DNA from: Antedon bifida
Lineage: Eukaryota; Echinodermata; Crinoidea; Comatulida; Antedonidae
Length of the DNA: 64,000 nucleotides
Direction: 5' to 3'
Assembly (NCBI GenBank): GCA_963402885.1
Contig: OY727099.1
Span: 13,442,001-13,506,000, forward strand
Below are positions 1 through 13,879 of this stretch, in pieces; position 1 is the first letter of the stretch; each line of letters starts with the position of its first letter. The notes beneath the pieces were generated by a model, which searched no databases, was not told where the DNA came from, and saw only the letters and a list, made by a program, of their open reading frames with translations. Position numbers and translations under genes: made by a program.

Positions 1-488
1 AAATATTGTCGTTTACAATAAAATAAACATATTATCAAGACATCACGGTTATGAACATTCAGGTAGTATTAAGTATAGAATGAAACATCTGAATTTACTA
101 ATATTAAGACATTGTAAGTTTTGTTATTAAAGACAAATACATTTAGGCTTGAAGTCTCGTCGTCATAATTTACGAAGAATCGTTTTAGGCCTATATTGAG
201 TCAACTTACTCTTTAATACAATATCCAACCGTGTTTTGAGAAAAAATGACAAAACCCAAATCATCTTATACTAATACAGTATAATCCTTATTATGACTAT
301 AAGAACCTGGTAGAGTCGAGAAAAATACAAAACAGGGGTATATTTCAAGAAATTATGCTTCCAGACGATTGGTTGATTGATTACCCAATTTAATGAAGTT
401 GTTTATTTATTTGTTGTTATTGCATTTCAAGATTGCTGTTAAACATTAAAAATGTTTTTTCTAAAGAGTGTTTTTAATCTATATTTAG

Positions 489-2868
489 ATTCGTAATTTT
501 GGTCCTAGCTATATTGATTCGGAAGTTAATGTTGATATTCAAATTCCTAGTGTGTTGAACAACATAGTTACTGTTGATATTAAGTCGGTAAAGGTAGGTT
601 TGAAGTTACAGTTACTAAAGTTGGTGTTATCCTAATTGTATTAAACAAATACAATTTAGTTAAATAAAAACATGTTCACATTTTTCTCATTTCTCCAAAT
701 AATAGTATGGCTAGTTTCTACTTAGATCCTACTCTGATTCAATGTATTGTATAATTATTATGGTTAGTATATGTCCGTAGTGTACAATTAAAATGACGCA
801 TGAGCCTATTTCTATCATTTTTTAAATTTATCGTCGTATATTTTTAGAAAATAAAATTGTGTATAATTAAATATCTTGTCCCATGATTTTAATCATTTTA
901 CATCATTGAAAGAGATATGAATCGTTCGTTACATTTTTATATATCATCACCAAACCTTTTTCCTTTTCTTTAAACTAAATGAAATAAAATATATCTTTTA
1001 AGAATGACTTCCCCACATTAGTTTTATAAGTTGAATTATGTAATGAAAGTTAATACCATTACCATTATACATTGTTTATATTGTATTATTGTATATATAT
1101 TATCTATGGCCTATACAACCAACATTTCCAAAAAGATTTTGTTCAAACACCGGAATTATTTCAGCCATTCATGTGCATATTGTCTTCATGTTTTTGTCGT
1201 ATTATTAATGTTAATATCACATTTAAATTATCAGATAATTGGAGATGGATTATGTGTCAAAATAATGAACGACGAAGACTCTGTACCACGAAGTTTTGAT
1301 AATATTATGGTATAGTATACAATTAAATGTATAATATATAATACATACATTCTAATTACTCACATCATATGAAACATGAATACAATAACAAATAAAGACT
1401 TGCTTCTTTGTAGAATTGTCCAAATACTGACTGTCATATTATTAGATGTATTCTTCCCGAACTTCAAGTTGACAAGAGCGCGATCGTAGAAATATCAGCC
1501 GCTATTGATCACATAAAGGTAATGTTCTGTATTACAACTTCAAGTTAATTGCGTTCATAAAAAGCTACCATGAATTATATGGTAGCGATAGTAACGTTGG
1601 CAACGACTGCAACTACGACAGTTTCAGTTACGATTACAATGATAAGGGTGTGTCATTGTGGTATCTCTTCACCGTCCTCTCGTCTGCCGTCACGAAATAA
1701 AAAAAGACGCTCTAGTATAAAAAAAAAACTATGACGAAATAAAAGCAACCGCAATAACGACGACGATGGTAAACTGATTGAACGGCTGTAACTAAAAAAA
1801 AAAGGTAATATAGTGACAACTCGGTGTCAACCAAGAACAAGGTAAGAGTGATACGTTTTAAATAAGACGACGCGTCTCGACGGTAAACAGTCATAGTGAT
1901 GATAAAGATGGTGGTAACACTTGCATTACAAGAAAGTTATAGTACGATAGAAACAACAACGGTAACAAACGACGACCAGAGCAATCTAAAAAAGTAGTTG
2001 CCAACAGGTATTATGACTGTTACATTTACGATTATGTTTCAGGTTTTAACACATGTTGTGTCGCTCGTATCGAATGCTATTGTTTTAAGGAATGAACAAC
2101 GTGCTACAAAACCAATCGTGACCTCAACAAAGGGAGTATATAGGGTAGCTTATTGTTTACATGCATAATCACACATAAGAAACAAAGCTGTCCAAATTAT
2201 CATTTAAATGATGATGATTGGGACTGTAAATCTAGATATTGTCCTCAGTGAATGTATTGTATTCTCTTTTCATCGGAATCCAACTTCCACAAAGTTTAAT
2301 AATAGTCACATTGAATGACTTATAGTTTTAGGCGCATTGTGATTAACCGTCACGACGGTAAAAATCACAAGATTACCCACGACCCCCGCACCCCAAATGT
2401 CAAGATAAATGGCGAGTAAAGACAATGGTGGTTTACTTATATAATTGTTTTTTTTTATATTTATTATCTTATGTTAATTTAGGTAATCACTACATTGGTG
2501 CCCGATACTGACAAGGCATCGACTCAGCGTCGCATAAGCCCTGCTGCGGTAGTTGTTAGTGTGTTTGTCGGTCTTGCATTTCTGTTTGCTATTGTGATGC
2601 TTTGTGGAAGGTGAGAAAATTATGCAATCAATTTAGGTATTATTAATATTGACTAAACTTAGCTTTAAACATTGTTGGTTTGGTGTGATACCTGAGTTTT
2701 TTCTTCAAAATGATAGGATATTTTAATGCATTAAAATACACATATACTAATAAAATACTAGGCCTACTTGTAATGTATCATCTTGTTTATTTTCAGTGCG
2801 GTCTTTGGAATCGATCGATGCACTACGTGATAACCCATTTTGATGATGCCGAACCAGTTTCTCTATAA
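489..2868 (+). CDS. Integrin alpha subunit, 3' exons only (partial gene)
   Basis: Exons seen: 489-593, 1235-1309, 1414-1518, 2483-2610 and 2797 to the stop, all with GT-AG borders. The first three are whole numbers of codons (35, 25, 35). The first has the stalk signature NFGPSYIDSEV. The third has the membrane-proximal pattern NCPNTDCHIIRC followed by LQVDKSAIVEI, typical of integrin alpha subunits. Exon 4 encodes a hydrophobic transmembrane helix (AVVVSVFVGLAFLFAIVML). Integrin alpha pairs with beta at the cell surface to bind matrix or cell ligands. The ligand-binding propeller exons lie before the window. The tail is ambiguous: the canonical splice from 2610 to 2797 gives a short tail ending at TGA 2828-2830. 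The next frame of the same exon reads CGLWNR, resembling the GFFKR tail motif, and stops at 2866-2868. Further exons may be missed in 1-488. Confidence 0.75.
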
Positions 2869-5449
2869 AGTGGTGGAGAATTCGGGTTATCATCAGATTG
2901 ATTGATTTACATTTTAATTTTGTACGCGAAACGATTAAACGATCCTTGCATACTATTGCACACCATGTAGCCCACAATCGTCCAATGAAATGACAGGAAT
3001 TTATTTAGTTTTATTTAAACAGAACGAGCGTCGTAAGGTGATTCTTTTTTAATGTTTAAAACTACACGAACAGTACTTTGTACCGTATTATTTAAAAGAA
3101 TGATAAAAATTAACATAAAATAATGTTCTTTTTTTTGATAAAGTCTAGACTCTGATTTTATTATAAAACTAGCAGTTGGACGAGCACCATCTTGATGATT
3201 TTATGGTTCGGGAATCAAAAACAATTCAGTATACACAAATCTATAAATGAATTTATAGTGTCGAGAGGTATACATTGTACACTATAATTATTAGAAGGAA
3301 GATAAAGTTAATAAAACGCAAAATGTACTTCACAATATTCCATATCATAAAAATCATGGAATTAGAAGACTCTCTTAGTCAGACATCACATACCGCATTC
3401 AGCTATTGCCTATAGAAACTTATGAATAGTAAATAGTAAAAAACATAACATAGCCTAGTGTTATCACTGGTGTTTGGAAAAATGGTAAAAAGGTGCTCAA
3501 TCTTATGTTTGGCAGGAGCAGCATGCATGGGGTGGACCATGAGCAAGAATACAATATTGCACTTGAGATTCATTTGAAATGAAAGTTGACAATTAATTTC
3601 AACAACTGAATCAGAGGTATTGCCCCGATCCTCGTTATTCAGATATTACTGATTAATAGAATAGGGGGTCAAATACTATACCCCAAGATAGCGAGTTTTT
3701 GCCATCAATTGGGGTGTTACTATGGATTGATAAAAGTGTTTTACGGTGGTTAGTTTTATCTAAAATTTGTTTAGGAGGAGAGACCGGAGTATTAACAGTG
3801 TTGTAGATGTTACGAAGCGTTCTTTGATAAGAACATAGTCATAAAGTGTTTCACCGTAGTACGTTATTTAATGTATGTTACAGTATTCCAGATTATTTCA
3901 TTTATTGGTTTGTTTACATTATAGTTAATAGTCATTGTTTTTAAACCAATCAACAATCAATTCAATTTAATTGTGTGTAAAAGAAGTATAGCGCGACATT
4001 TTTCCGCATTGTTAATGCTGTTTTATGATGGCGCAAAATTGCACCACCATTGTTTAAATACGGAGAATCTATTTTATTATTACCCAAATGCACTGGCAAG
4101 GTTCTGTGTCTGGAAAATGTTTTCTTACTAGCATAAAACAGCTACAATGATACTACTAGTGGTATACAACAACATGCTTTACAACAACATGATCAATCAC
4201 ACTTATCATACAAATCATTGTCACGAAGGGCAGAAACATCGCATTTGGAAAAACTGAATGGCCGAATAGATGTCACGCTAACACCAATCGAGGCTGATTT
4301 CCGGCAAAGAAAAACGCCGTATTAAGGCGTTGTAACCTCTTTTAGGACATTATAACAAATCACAAATGCAATACACCGATAAAAGCAGTACGCAGGATAA
4401 AATAGTAAATTTAGACTAGAGTATCTATATATAAATTATGCTGAATTATGACACGGGACAAATCTTATTTGAATAAATGCCCAACACCTCCCCAATAAAA
4501 AATCAATTAGAAGAATAGGCCTAATAGCTCCATGCTATTTTAATTTAAATTTGCTATTTTATCCAACGCGTTCAACGTTGAAAATACCAACCAATCCCTA
4601 GACGGTAAATATATATCTTCTGTAGTCACTTAATATTTTACTATTGTATATTAGAAAATGCATTATCATGTTGCCGTTGTCATTATAAATAAAAAATAAA
4701 GAGTATATGGCATGACGTTCTATGCGATTGACACAGGATGGCCCTAGTTAATATTTAACAACTATACGATTATCTACTTGGCAATTATCACTGATAAGAA
4801 ATCGTTCGATTATAATATTGGGTAAAGACCAAATACTAATATTGTGTGGTTAGTTGTTGTTGGCGATTACTATAGCTAATATAATCTAATCTACAACACC
4901 AAATTAGTCCTACTCGTTAAACTTTATCTGGGGCGTATACAGGTTAAATTGATCGAGCATGAATGAACACAATTCGGATGACATTATTATTGTAATGTAA
5001 TGGTGGAGGCTACCGATCAAACAATATCTTGCAATAAACAACAGCAGGTAATATCTTTTCCGAATAATATCCATTTCCATCCACAGAGAAGAAGGTGTAA
5101 ACCTATAATTATAAAATACTTGTAAGTATTATTTTGTAAATTATTGAGTTAATATACAAATAATTAATATGTTTATGACTTGAATGATATGAATACAGAG
5201 CATTCGTTATTTGTTTGAATATACCTACTGTTCTAAACTAAACGTTCATTCCATTTGTACATCTCGCCCAGGGCTAGACAGAAAAGCTGTAGGAGAATAA
5301 CCAACCAAATAAAGAATACAAGCAGGTGCGTAACACATTGCGTAGTGTGAAAGTCAATGAAACCCACGTGACAGCATTGTTATTTTTTTAGTAATTTGCC
5401 TTTAAATTATTATTATAATGATTTGTTATGTATTGTCGTTATTTTTTAG
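2869..5449. other. Intergenic AT-rich DNA, no gene seen
   Basis: Between the integrin tail and the SLCO gene I see no open frame with family features, no tandem array and no clear inverted-repeat element. A polypyrimidine tract followed by AG at 5448-5449 could be the acceptor of a 5' UTR intron of the SLCO gene. Confidence 0.5.
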
Positions 5450-5507
5450 TTTCTACACCCGAAAACGGAATAATATTGATAATTGGCCTGCTGTAGTTTA
5501 GTACATT

Positions 5508-8500
5508 ATGGAAGAGGATGAGGTTGGACAGAGACCCTCCACCCGTGGAGGGTCAATTATAGTAGGAGTGGAAGACCCCGAACAAATCGCACGTTCGTCA
5601 GAGAAACAAAACATTGTAGATAATATTGAAAATGAACCGCAAGGTATAGCTAATACTATGTTTAGTGAAGAGAACGGTAGTAAAGTGGATGTGACAACTT
5701 CAAATCAGGAAAAGGTTGAAGAATTTGCAGATGAGGAGCCAACATGCGGATGGGGCTCGTGGAGGCCAGCCTGTGCTCAGGTGTTTAACTCTCCTAAGGG
5801 ATTCTGCTTTTTTATTTGCCTTTTCGCACTAGCCCAGGGCATGACGGTCAATGGATTGATATACGTAGATACAACTACGCTAGAGAAACGGTTTGAACTT
5901 CCAAGTGTCAAAAGTGGGTCCATCTCAAGCTGTTACGATTTCTCTGTTACACTTGTGGTTATTTTCGTCACCTATTTCGGGGAGAAAAAACACAAACCGA
6001 AACTGTTAGGTATTGGTGCAATTATATTCGGCATTGGGTGTTATGTATTTTCCCTGCCACATTTCACTACAGGATATTATCGTGGAGACGATGATGGTGT
6101 AAGTCTAATAAATACCACAACATGTGATACAAATCGCACAGTACCGTTATGTATTGATCAAGATAATGGTAAAAATACAGATCTGTCATCGTACTACTGG
6201 GTTTTTGTATTCGCCCAACTGCTTCATGGAATTGGTGCGTCGCCTTTGTATACACTAGGGGTAACATACATGGATGATAATGTTACACCGAAGTTAATAG
6301 CTATGTACATAGGTGCGTGTTTATATCAATTATGCTTTAATTAAATAATCGGGGAACAAGATAAAGTATTTATTTAGATATATTATTGATCTTTACTTTA
6401 TAGATCTACTGCTTACTTTTTATGAGATATGAACTGTACTTTCTTGATAATGCAATTGTTCCACTATTAAAGTCTGCTGACTATCTAGTCAGCGACGTCA
6501 CATATAATTATCTTATGGGGGTGCCAATCATACCACTGTACCACTTGGTAAATACACAAAATGTTATAGAAATTGAGAAAATATTCTTGAAATACAGCGC
6601 ATCATATGAAAAGATGATCTTATGTTTTCTTGTTACCAGGTATATTCAATGCGATATCAATATTGGGGCCTGCATTGGGCTACGTTCTTGGAGGATTGTA
6701 TCTTACTATTTACACAGATATTAGGATTGACCCTGCTGAGTAAGTAACCGTTTTCCATAAAAATACAATACTGTATTTGTACCATTTGAGAGTATAAACA
6801 GTAAACACAAAAATTCTTTACAATGACGTATATAGACATTCAGTTATATGGAATTAACTATACATTATTACATTCAATATTGAAGGCAAGGTATATCAAG
6901 AGGAAGTCCAATATGGGTCGGTGCCTGGTGGATAGGATTCCTTGTTAGTGGAACGTGTTGTTTGCTTGTTTCCTTTCCATTACTCGGTTATCCAAGAGCA
7001 CTTCCGGGTAAGTTGATATACATGTAGGCCAATATTTTTTTTTCACCATATTTAATGAGGGTGATCCATCCAGCAATTGCTGATCATAAGACAAACATAT
7101 ACACAAGATGCTCTACATCGAGTCTTTGGGAGGGGAGTTGTAATTTTGTCTTTAGAAAAAATCATGATATGTGACGGGACTTGAACCCAGAACCCTTGGA
7201 GTGGTAGCCAAGCATCATAACCACCAAGTCACAAATCCACCAATATTGATTTTATGGAATGGTTTATGAGGCTCTAGAAAGAGGTTTTAGAGAAACATTC
7301 ATCAACATCACTTCTGGCACACTACCGTAATAAATGCCATTGATATTGTTATCATTCGCGTGACAGCTAGCTGCTTTATATTTGTATTGTTTCTTTTACT
7401 CTATTGTTCAATCGATAGGTTTACATCTTATTTATTTCTTCTCTCTCCTCCCCTCTCTATCTCATCTCTCCCTATCGAGTTTTATTTGTGCACGGTTCCG
7501 GGAAGAATCATGTGTTGATCTGGGCATCCGTGGATAAATAAAGTTGAACTTGAACTCCTCTCTTTTCAATGTTAATGACATTTGAATACCAACTATGTTT
7601 AGAATAGGAGGAATATGACAAACGTCCAAAATTTAGGCTGGTATAAAATCATAATACACGGTTGAAGGTACTAACCTGTTTTTTTTTTTTTACATTGAGT
7701 GCCAATAATTCCAGGCGCATTTAAAATTTGAAGTGTTAAACAAGTGTTAAATATTCTAAAATTTACTTCTCTTACTATATGATATGACTAGATTATGCTT
7801 TGAGAGGAGTAAAAAAAAATGAATATAAAATTATCAGAAACTAACATTTTCATTGCTATCTTTATATGTGTTTTACACTTTTCATATATATATATTTTTA
7901 ACTCTATCGCATATAAAATAAATGGGATTTTTAGTGACGTTATCGTGGATCACCATCATCAATCATTACCAATTTAATTGCGCTCTGTAGGTGCAGATTT
8001 AATTGCTAAGGAGCGAGCTCTGAAGAATACCACAAACGAAGATGATGAAGATAATATGATGACACGTGCAAGTTACGGTGGAAGTATAAACAACTTTCCA
8101 AAAGCCGTTTGGAACTTAGTTAAAAATATCCCATATATGATGATAAATCTATCAACATGCGCAGAATGGTTTATTTTAGCGGCTATGGCTGTCTTTGGGC
8201 CTAAATACATGGAATCTCAATTTAATATTACTCCAAGTGCAGCCGCCGGAATATGTGGTGAGTCTAATATTATCATATTAACACAGAAAGACATATAAGC
8301 GACAAATAAAGTTCGTTTTTATATAAGCAAAATGTTTTTAGGTAAATACATTTATGGAACTTACGAACACAACAGTCTAATCGCGGTTGAGAGAAGTTTC
8401 TTTTTACCGTTTAAACATTATTAATTATCTCCGGTGTTTCGAATATGATTTACCATTTTGCAAGAATTATCCATCTATTCATTCGTTCATCAGTGGAAAA

Positions 8501-11500
8501 TTATTTTCATTTATTAGCAAACCCCAAAGAAAGGTTGCATAAATACGGGGAAAATGTATGTAATATATATATATATTTTATTGAAATAAAAACAATATTA
8601 ATCCTCTATTTACCTTTTGTTCCAAACCTGAATGAAATTAGATAAGTACAGTACATAATACAAAGAACTCTTATTTTACTTTCTGATTTCCTTTCATATA
8701 TAAATCTAATATTCATTATCAAATCTTCACAACTTGAAATAGTTTACAGGCCAAATATATATTATTCACCGCCGTGTAAATGGCAAGTGTTCGCATGCAA
8801 AAATGTAGTTATGAAACAATCCATTCGCATCGTAACGTCCTGCAGACTACAAAAATATATGACAGAATTGCAACTAATAAATAAATATTAACATGAACAA
8901 GTGAACAAGATATCCGAACCTGGGAGAAAATAATGGATTTTATTCTGATTTCTTTAGGAATTATTGTAATACCGTCAGGAGTTGGTGGTACCTTAATAGG
9001 TGGATGGGTGGTCAAGCGATTTAAGTTGTCTGTTAAAGCAATGCTTCAGTTTGTCCTCGGAACTCTTTCAGTTTCTGCAGTATTGCTTTTGTGTTTCGTT
9101 ATCTATTGTGATAACGTTAATTTTGCTGGCGTCACGACACAGTACGGCAAAACGTATGACTTTTATTTATCTATTTATTTTATTTTGTTACATTACACTC
9201 ATTAAACACTTGGGTCAAGATTTTAAACTGATTATCTCAACTCATTACATTTTTTGTTTGTTAACAGAATAAAAACACTTATGCCTATCTACATTTGCAT
9301 ACTACATACTGTGATTTTTCTTTCTTCTATCTCTTTAGTTAGATACACTCGTTCTTTCTTTCTTTACATTCATTTCATCGTCATCGATTTTGATCTAGTT
9401 TTCACACAAATGACTGTTTTTGCTTCAGCTTCAATGATGATGGCATGTACATGAAATGTTTTAACAGAAAACAAGTTAACTCTAAATTAAGAACTTGATT
9501 TATTTGATTGTTAAATTGTGTTTACGTTAAACTCTAGGTCTACAATATATCCTGAAGGTGTTGAGACCAATATAAATGCAAACTGTAACATAGATTGCCG
9601 TTGTGGACAGGAGTACGACCCAATATGTGGAATCGACAATGTCATGTATTATTCCGGATGTCATGCAGGATGTGCAGTCAGTAAAGAAAACGAAGAGAAC
9701 ATTTTGGTAATTGATAATAATGATAAATATAAATTTGACATGATGAGCGTATGTTGGACATTTGACTACTCATCGTGAGATTGTGGGTTCGTATCCAACG
9801 CTCTACCCAGGTGTACAAATGAGTACCGTACCCATAAAGCTCAAGACACAACTTACGTGTTTGATCCGAAAATTACCAGGGTACTGTACAGCGCTTAGTA
9901 GCTCACAATATTAGGCGTTTTATACACATTAGGGGCTTTACGAAACACCTTCCCCTAACCGTCGTGTTTCGTGAAGTACCTAATGATGACGGTGCTGATG
10001 GTGACGATGAAGATGACGATAATGAGCAAATAATCGAACAATCTCCAATATCATGTAATATTCCGGTTGTCATGCAGGATTGCCGTCAGTAAAGACTATC
10101 AATTTGAAAATGCTGCTGAATGATGGTGGTGATGATGGAAGGCCTTTCAGATATAATCTGAACTCCAAATTAAATGAAAAGATATCAAATTAATTTCCGT
10201 ATAGGAATATTTCGACTGTACTTGTATGAATATCACGACCGGTTCATCTGACGTTGATTACATGGGTAAAGCTGAAAGATGTGACATCGACTGCCCTTTA
10301 ATTCCACTATTCCTGGTCTTGTTGTTTTTTCAAATGCTTACTACTTTCATGGCTATTGTTCCGGGTACAACTGCTGTATTACGGTAAGACATGCGAAATA
10401 TAACATGGTATGATCAATATACAGACATTCTTTCGTAGTTTCCAAGGGTTATTCATCTTATTAAAAACAAAATGTCTGAAAATATTAATTAAACACAGTT
10501 ACAAATTGTTTATTTAAAAAAAATAAAATAATTAGGACCTATTTAGAAATAATTTTAAGCTCTAATTAAGAGAAAATGATAAAGTATATTGATATCAAGT
10601 ATTACTATTTGTAATTTCCAAAATATCATTTTTCCCTTTCTACGGTTTTTATTCGCTTTTGTATTATAATTACATGCGGTCAACTATTTTAATTTGTGAC
10701 AAAAAGGAGGGAAAGTTTATTTAAAACGAAAAAAAATTGTTTTAAAGTATAAATGTGATACTAGTAATTGTTTATTAACAAAAAAATTAAATATACCTTA
10801 CAATTGTTTTTTCTAGGATTGTGGATCATGATCAACGTGCATTTGGCCTTGGTATTCAATCACTCATGTATAGGTTACTTGGTATGTCATTCTATTTACT
10901 TTCCATTGAAGATCTATATTCAAAATTGAATTTTCCTACATCATTATTTCTTTTTGATTTGTATATCATTCCGATGTCTGATGACCATTATATATGCAGT
11001 TTACGTTTCTTAAAAGTTAAAAGATCATACATATGTTATTTTTTGATACATTCGCAATATTTCAACAAATTGGCGATGTATACTGTAAAAAAAATGTAAG
11101 ATAACAAAATGTTGTGTTATACGTATAATAACACATTAAACATATATAAAATATAGGACACACATGAGGTAAGCTACTGGTAATTTACCTCGTTATACTG
11201 TCGACATTTGTAGATTGTACAAAGGACAACGGTTATAATTATTATATTATTAAGAATAAGTAGTGGTTATTTTTTAATGCAGTATGACCTTTTTAATTTT
11301 GTAGGAACCGTGCCTGGACCAATAATCTTTGGCGCGATCATCGATGGTCAATGTTTACTGTGGGATAAGGAATGCGATGGCTCGAATGGAACTTGTTGGT
11401 TATATAACAACGAATCTTTTAGTCGATACACACTTTTAATGGCAGGAATTCTGAAAATAATTTCGCTGGTAACTATATTAGGATCTATACTTACTCTTGG

Positions 11501-11657
11501 ATCAAGAGGAGGTGATAACAATGACGTCACAACGTCTGGTGGCTCAGAAAATGAAAAAAGCGCACAGAGTGGCAGTAACAAATCTGTCACAGTAGTTAGC
11601 TATAAACATTTTGATACCTTAAGTTCGCAAGATATAGATTCACTCCCAAACATTTAA
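5508..11657 (+). CDS. Organic anion transporter (OATP/SLCO family), nine exons
   Basis: Spliced model: 5508-6312, 6640-6739, 6886-7007, 7991-8257, 8958-9153, 9538-9706, 10205-10383, 10817-10881, 11305-11657. The exons total 2256 bp, an in-frame 751-residue protein, with GT-AG junctions. This is a 12-helix plasma-membrane transporter for sodium-independent uptake of large organic anions. A long acidic cytosolic N-terminus of about 95 residues precedes the first helix (GFCFFICLFALAQGM). The OATP signature is seen in exon 3 as IWVGAWWIGF, near residue 310. Exons 6-7 (residues about 497-580) carry the cysteine-rich Kazal-like extracellular loop, with CNIDCRCGQEYDPICG and YYSGCHAGC. The C-terminus is a Ser/Asn-rich cytosolic tail ending at TAA 11655-11657. 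The start is the first ATG of the open frame. Vertebrate members are around 640-720 residues, so this one is slightly long at the N-terminus. Which SLCO subfamily it belongs to cannot be told without a tree. Confidence 0.93.
7141..7560 (-). repeat. tRNA-derived SINE-like repeat in SLCO intron 3
   Basis: On the minus strand, 7160-7232 resembles a tRNA: an A-box-like TGGTGGTTATGATGC, an arm CTTGG/CCAAG around a loop, and a B-box-like GGTTCTGGGTTCAAGTCC. The acceptor stem is not paired, so this is a SINE head rather than a functional tRNA. A repeat-like tail with AAATAAAG and TTGAACTTGAAC lies at 7540-7556. Whether head and tail belong to one unit is uncertain. Confidence 0.45.
9770..9990 (+). 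repeat. Possible SINE fragment with adjacent inverted repeat in SLCO intron 6
   Basis: A B-box-like GTGGGTTCGTATCCAACG is followed by GTGTACAAATGAGTACC, a pattern common in invertebrate SINE bodies. Just downstream, a segment near 9930-9950 (CTTTACGAAACACC) is mirrored near 9961-9978 (CGTGTTTCGTGAAG). Confidence 0.3.
10047..10098 (+). pseudogene. Relic copy of SLCO Kazal exon 6
   Basis: About 50 bp inside intron 6 repeat the end of exon 6: the segment from TCATGTAATATTCCGG through TGTCATGCAGGAT to GTCAGTAAAG matches 9641-9692 with few changes plus a one-base frame change. It has no splice sites of its own and lies between exons 6 and 7, so I read it as a leftover of a local exon duplication. 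Confidence 0.6.
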
Positions 11658-13564
11658 ATAATAAGAATAACAAATTAAACATTTATATTACATTCCATTT
11701 TGTAAAGGAAGATGCGGATATGAGCACCTGGTGTTTAGTTAGTAAGACAAACATTTCAACAACGTCAGTATAAAGGAAGTATTTGTTCTATTGAATTTAA
11801 TTTAAAATATAATTGCTAATTAATAATACTAAATTGCTTAGACGAAATTCAAATGGCATTTACACGTTATACATTTTTAACTATCTACCGATTACTTTAC
11901 TTACTTACTTCGCCAACAATTGTATACTGTAATAATATCAGTCTATAACGTGAATATACAGCTTAAATCTCAGGTACAGGCATGCATTTTAAATATAATA
12001 TCAGGTTAATTGTACATAAATCAATTATTTGTAACAGAAATCAAGACGAAAAAACATGAATTTCCCTTAATATAGTCAGAAACAAAATTTGGCAAAATTC
12101 TGCCATAAAAGGAAAGAAGACCTTTTTTCAGTAGTTAGGTAGTTTAACCTAATGTAATAACATGTCTGCTGACTCCCTAGAAGGTGAAAAAGATGGTGGA
12201 TATACGGTGGATAATTTTTGCTATAGCATAAAAATAAAAATGTAAACAATGTAAAATTCAAGTTATATTACCTATATTTAGTCATCTGATAAAATTTTTT
12301 ATCACACCGTTTATCTTTCATAGCTTTTTGAAATGCCTTCTATTTACAAAAGTTGTATACACAAGAATAGAGATGTTACTGTGTAATTTGAACTATCCCC
12401 CCACTGATAAGAAAGTGCTTATTTTCAACAAGCTCATGTAACACAAATAAAACCCCAAAAATTATGAAACATAGGGGAAACTATAGATCGATAATTATTG
12501 GAATGTATGATCAATAGAAATGTTGTGCCCGCACCTGGCCTTTAATGGGAAACCAGGCGGCGCGATATGTCCACAGCAATTTTTACTGAACATAAATTAT
12601 TGTATTTACCGTTTACCATATTTTCACTGAAATCTATTTTTTTTAAATCATTCAACATCACTCTTTATAGCCCACCATTCAAAATTATTACATACTAAAT
12701 AAATACCTTTCGTAAGGGCCCGATGCAAAGAACTTTATATTGCAATTTTGAACTCAATTCAATATAAAATGTCAATACAGTAGGCCTATAGCCACATTGT
12801 AATTGTTACAATGCCGGATGTGTTTTCTTTATTTTTGTATTAAAATTTCACTATTAATTTTGTATGATATGATATATAACAAATTATTAAAAGATATTTA
12901 CCATGACATTTAAATTGCCCTGACTGAATTGGACTAGAATTTATTAATTTGTTGTAGCCAAGGGAATTAGTATGATAGTCTGATAGAGAGAAGACAATAT
13001 CATTTCTCCAATAAGTACAGGCCCGTTCTTTAATCTTTTTGTTAACAAAAAAAATGTAAATTTCCGTTTTAACAATAAATCTATCTACCAACTACTATAT
13101 GTAGTGCTGCAATTTACCCCAAAAAATAGAACGTTGGATTTAGCCAAATTACAATTTAACTTTTTGGTAAATAATGCATAATGCATAATTCAATGTAACA
13201 TGCATCATCATCTACCTAGAATATCTAGTATTAAGCATTCCTTTTTTCATTCAATTCTACATTATATGTCATATTTATTTATTTTTTATTAGTGCTTGCT
13301 AATTTGTAGGTAAATCTTATTCTTCCGGCTGTTTTTACATCCTTCTCTTTCTTTCTATTCTTGACCGTTGTCCGGTGTTTCCGACCCGTTACCATTTATT
13401 GATGGTACTACTAACGGAATAATAACATAATACTTTGAACTACTTAGGCAGACCACTAACTTCCATTAAGTCTACACTTATTCTAGTTAGGAACCCGATT
13501 TACAGACTGTTCTAAAATATCTAACGGTATGAACTTTTTTGATGACCTTTCCAGGTAAAAATTC
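11658..13564. other. Intergenic DNA, no gene seen
   Basis: AT-rich sequence after the SLCO stop. Short open frames on the minus strand at 12076-12261 and 12840-13091 show no domain features, no flanking splice sites and no composition bias. I annotate nothing here. Confidence 0.5.
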
Positions 13565-13565
13565 C

Positions 13566-13876
13566 AGTTGAAAACCAGTTGTGAGTTTTCCAACTGGTCT
13601 CATAATCCTAGTTGTGAATTTTCCAACTGGTCTGATAATCCCAGTTGTGAATTTTCCAACTAGTCTCATAATCCCAGTTGTGAATTTTCCAACTGGTCTC
13701 AATCCTAGTTGTGAATTTTCCAACTAGTCTCATAATCCCAGTTGTGAATTTTCCAACTGGTCTCATAATCCTAGTTTTGAATTTTCCAACTGGTCTGATA
13801 ATCCCAGTTGTGAATTTTCCAACTATTCTCATAATCCTAGTTTTGAATTTTCCAACTGGTCTGATAACCCCAGTTT
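13566..13876. repeat. 33-bp tandem array, about 9.5 copies, hairpin in each unit
   Basis: The unit reads TCATAATCCCAG followed by TTGTGAATTTTCCAACTGGTC. One unit is about 2 bp short. CAGTTG and CAACTG inside most units can pair across a 9-base loop. Because 33 is a multiple of three, open frames appear on both strands. They encode only the repeat and are not genes. Confidence 0.9.
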
Positions 13877-13879
13877 TCT

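Noticed and set aside
7160-7232. Functional tRNA gene
   Set aside because: A and B boxes and an anticodon-like arm are present, but the acceptor and T stems do not pair properly; read as a SINE head.
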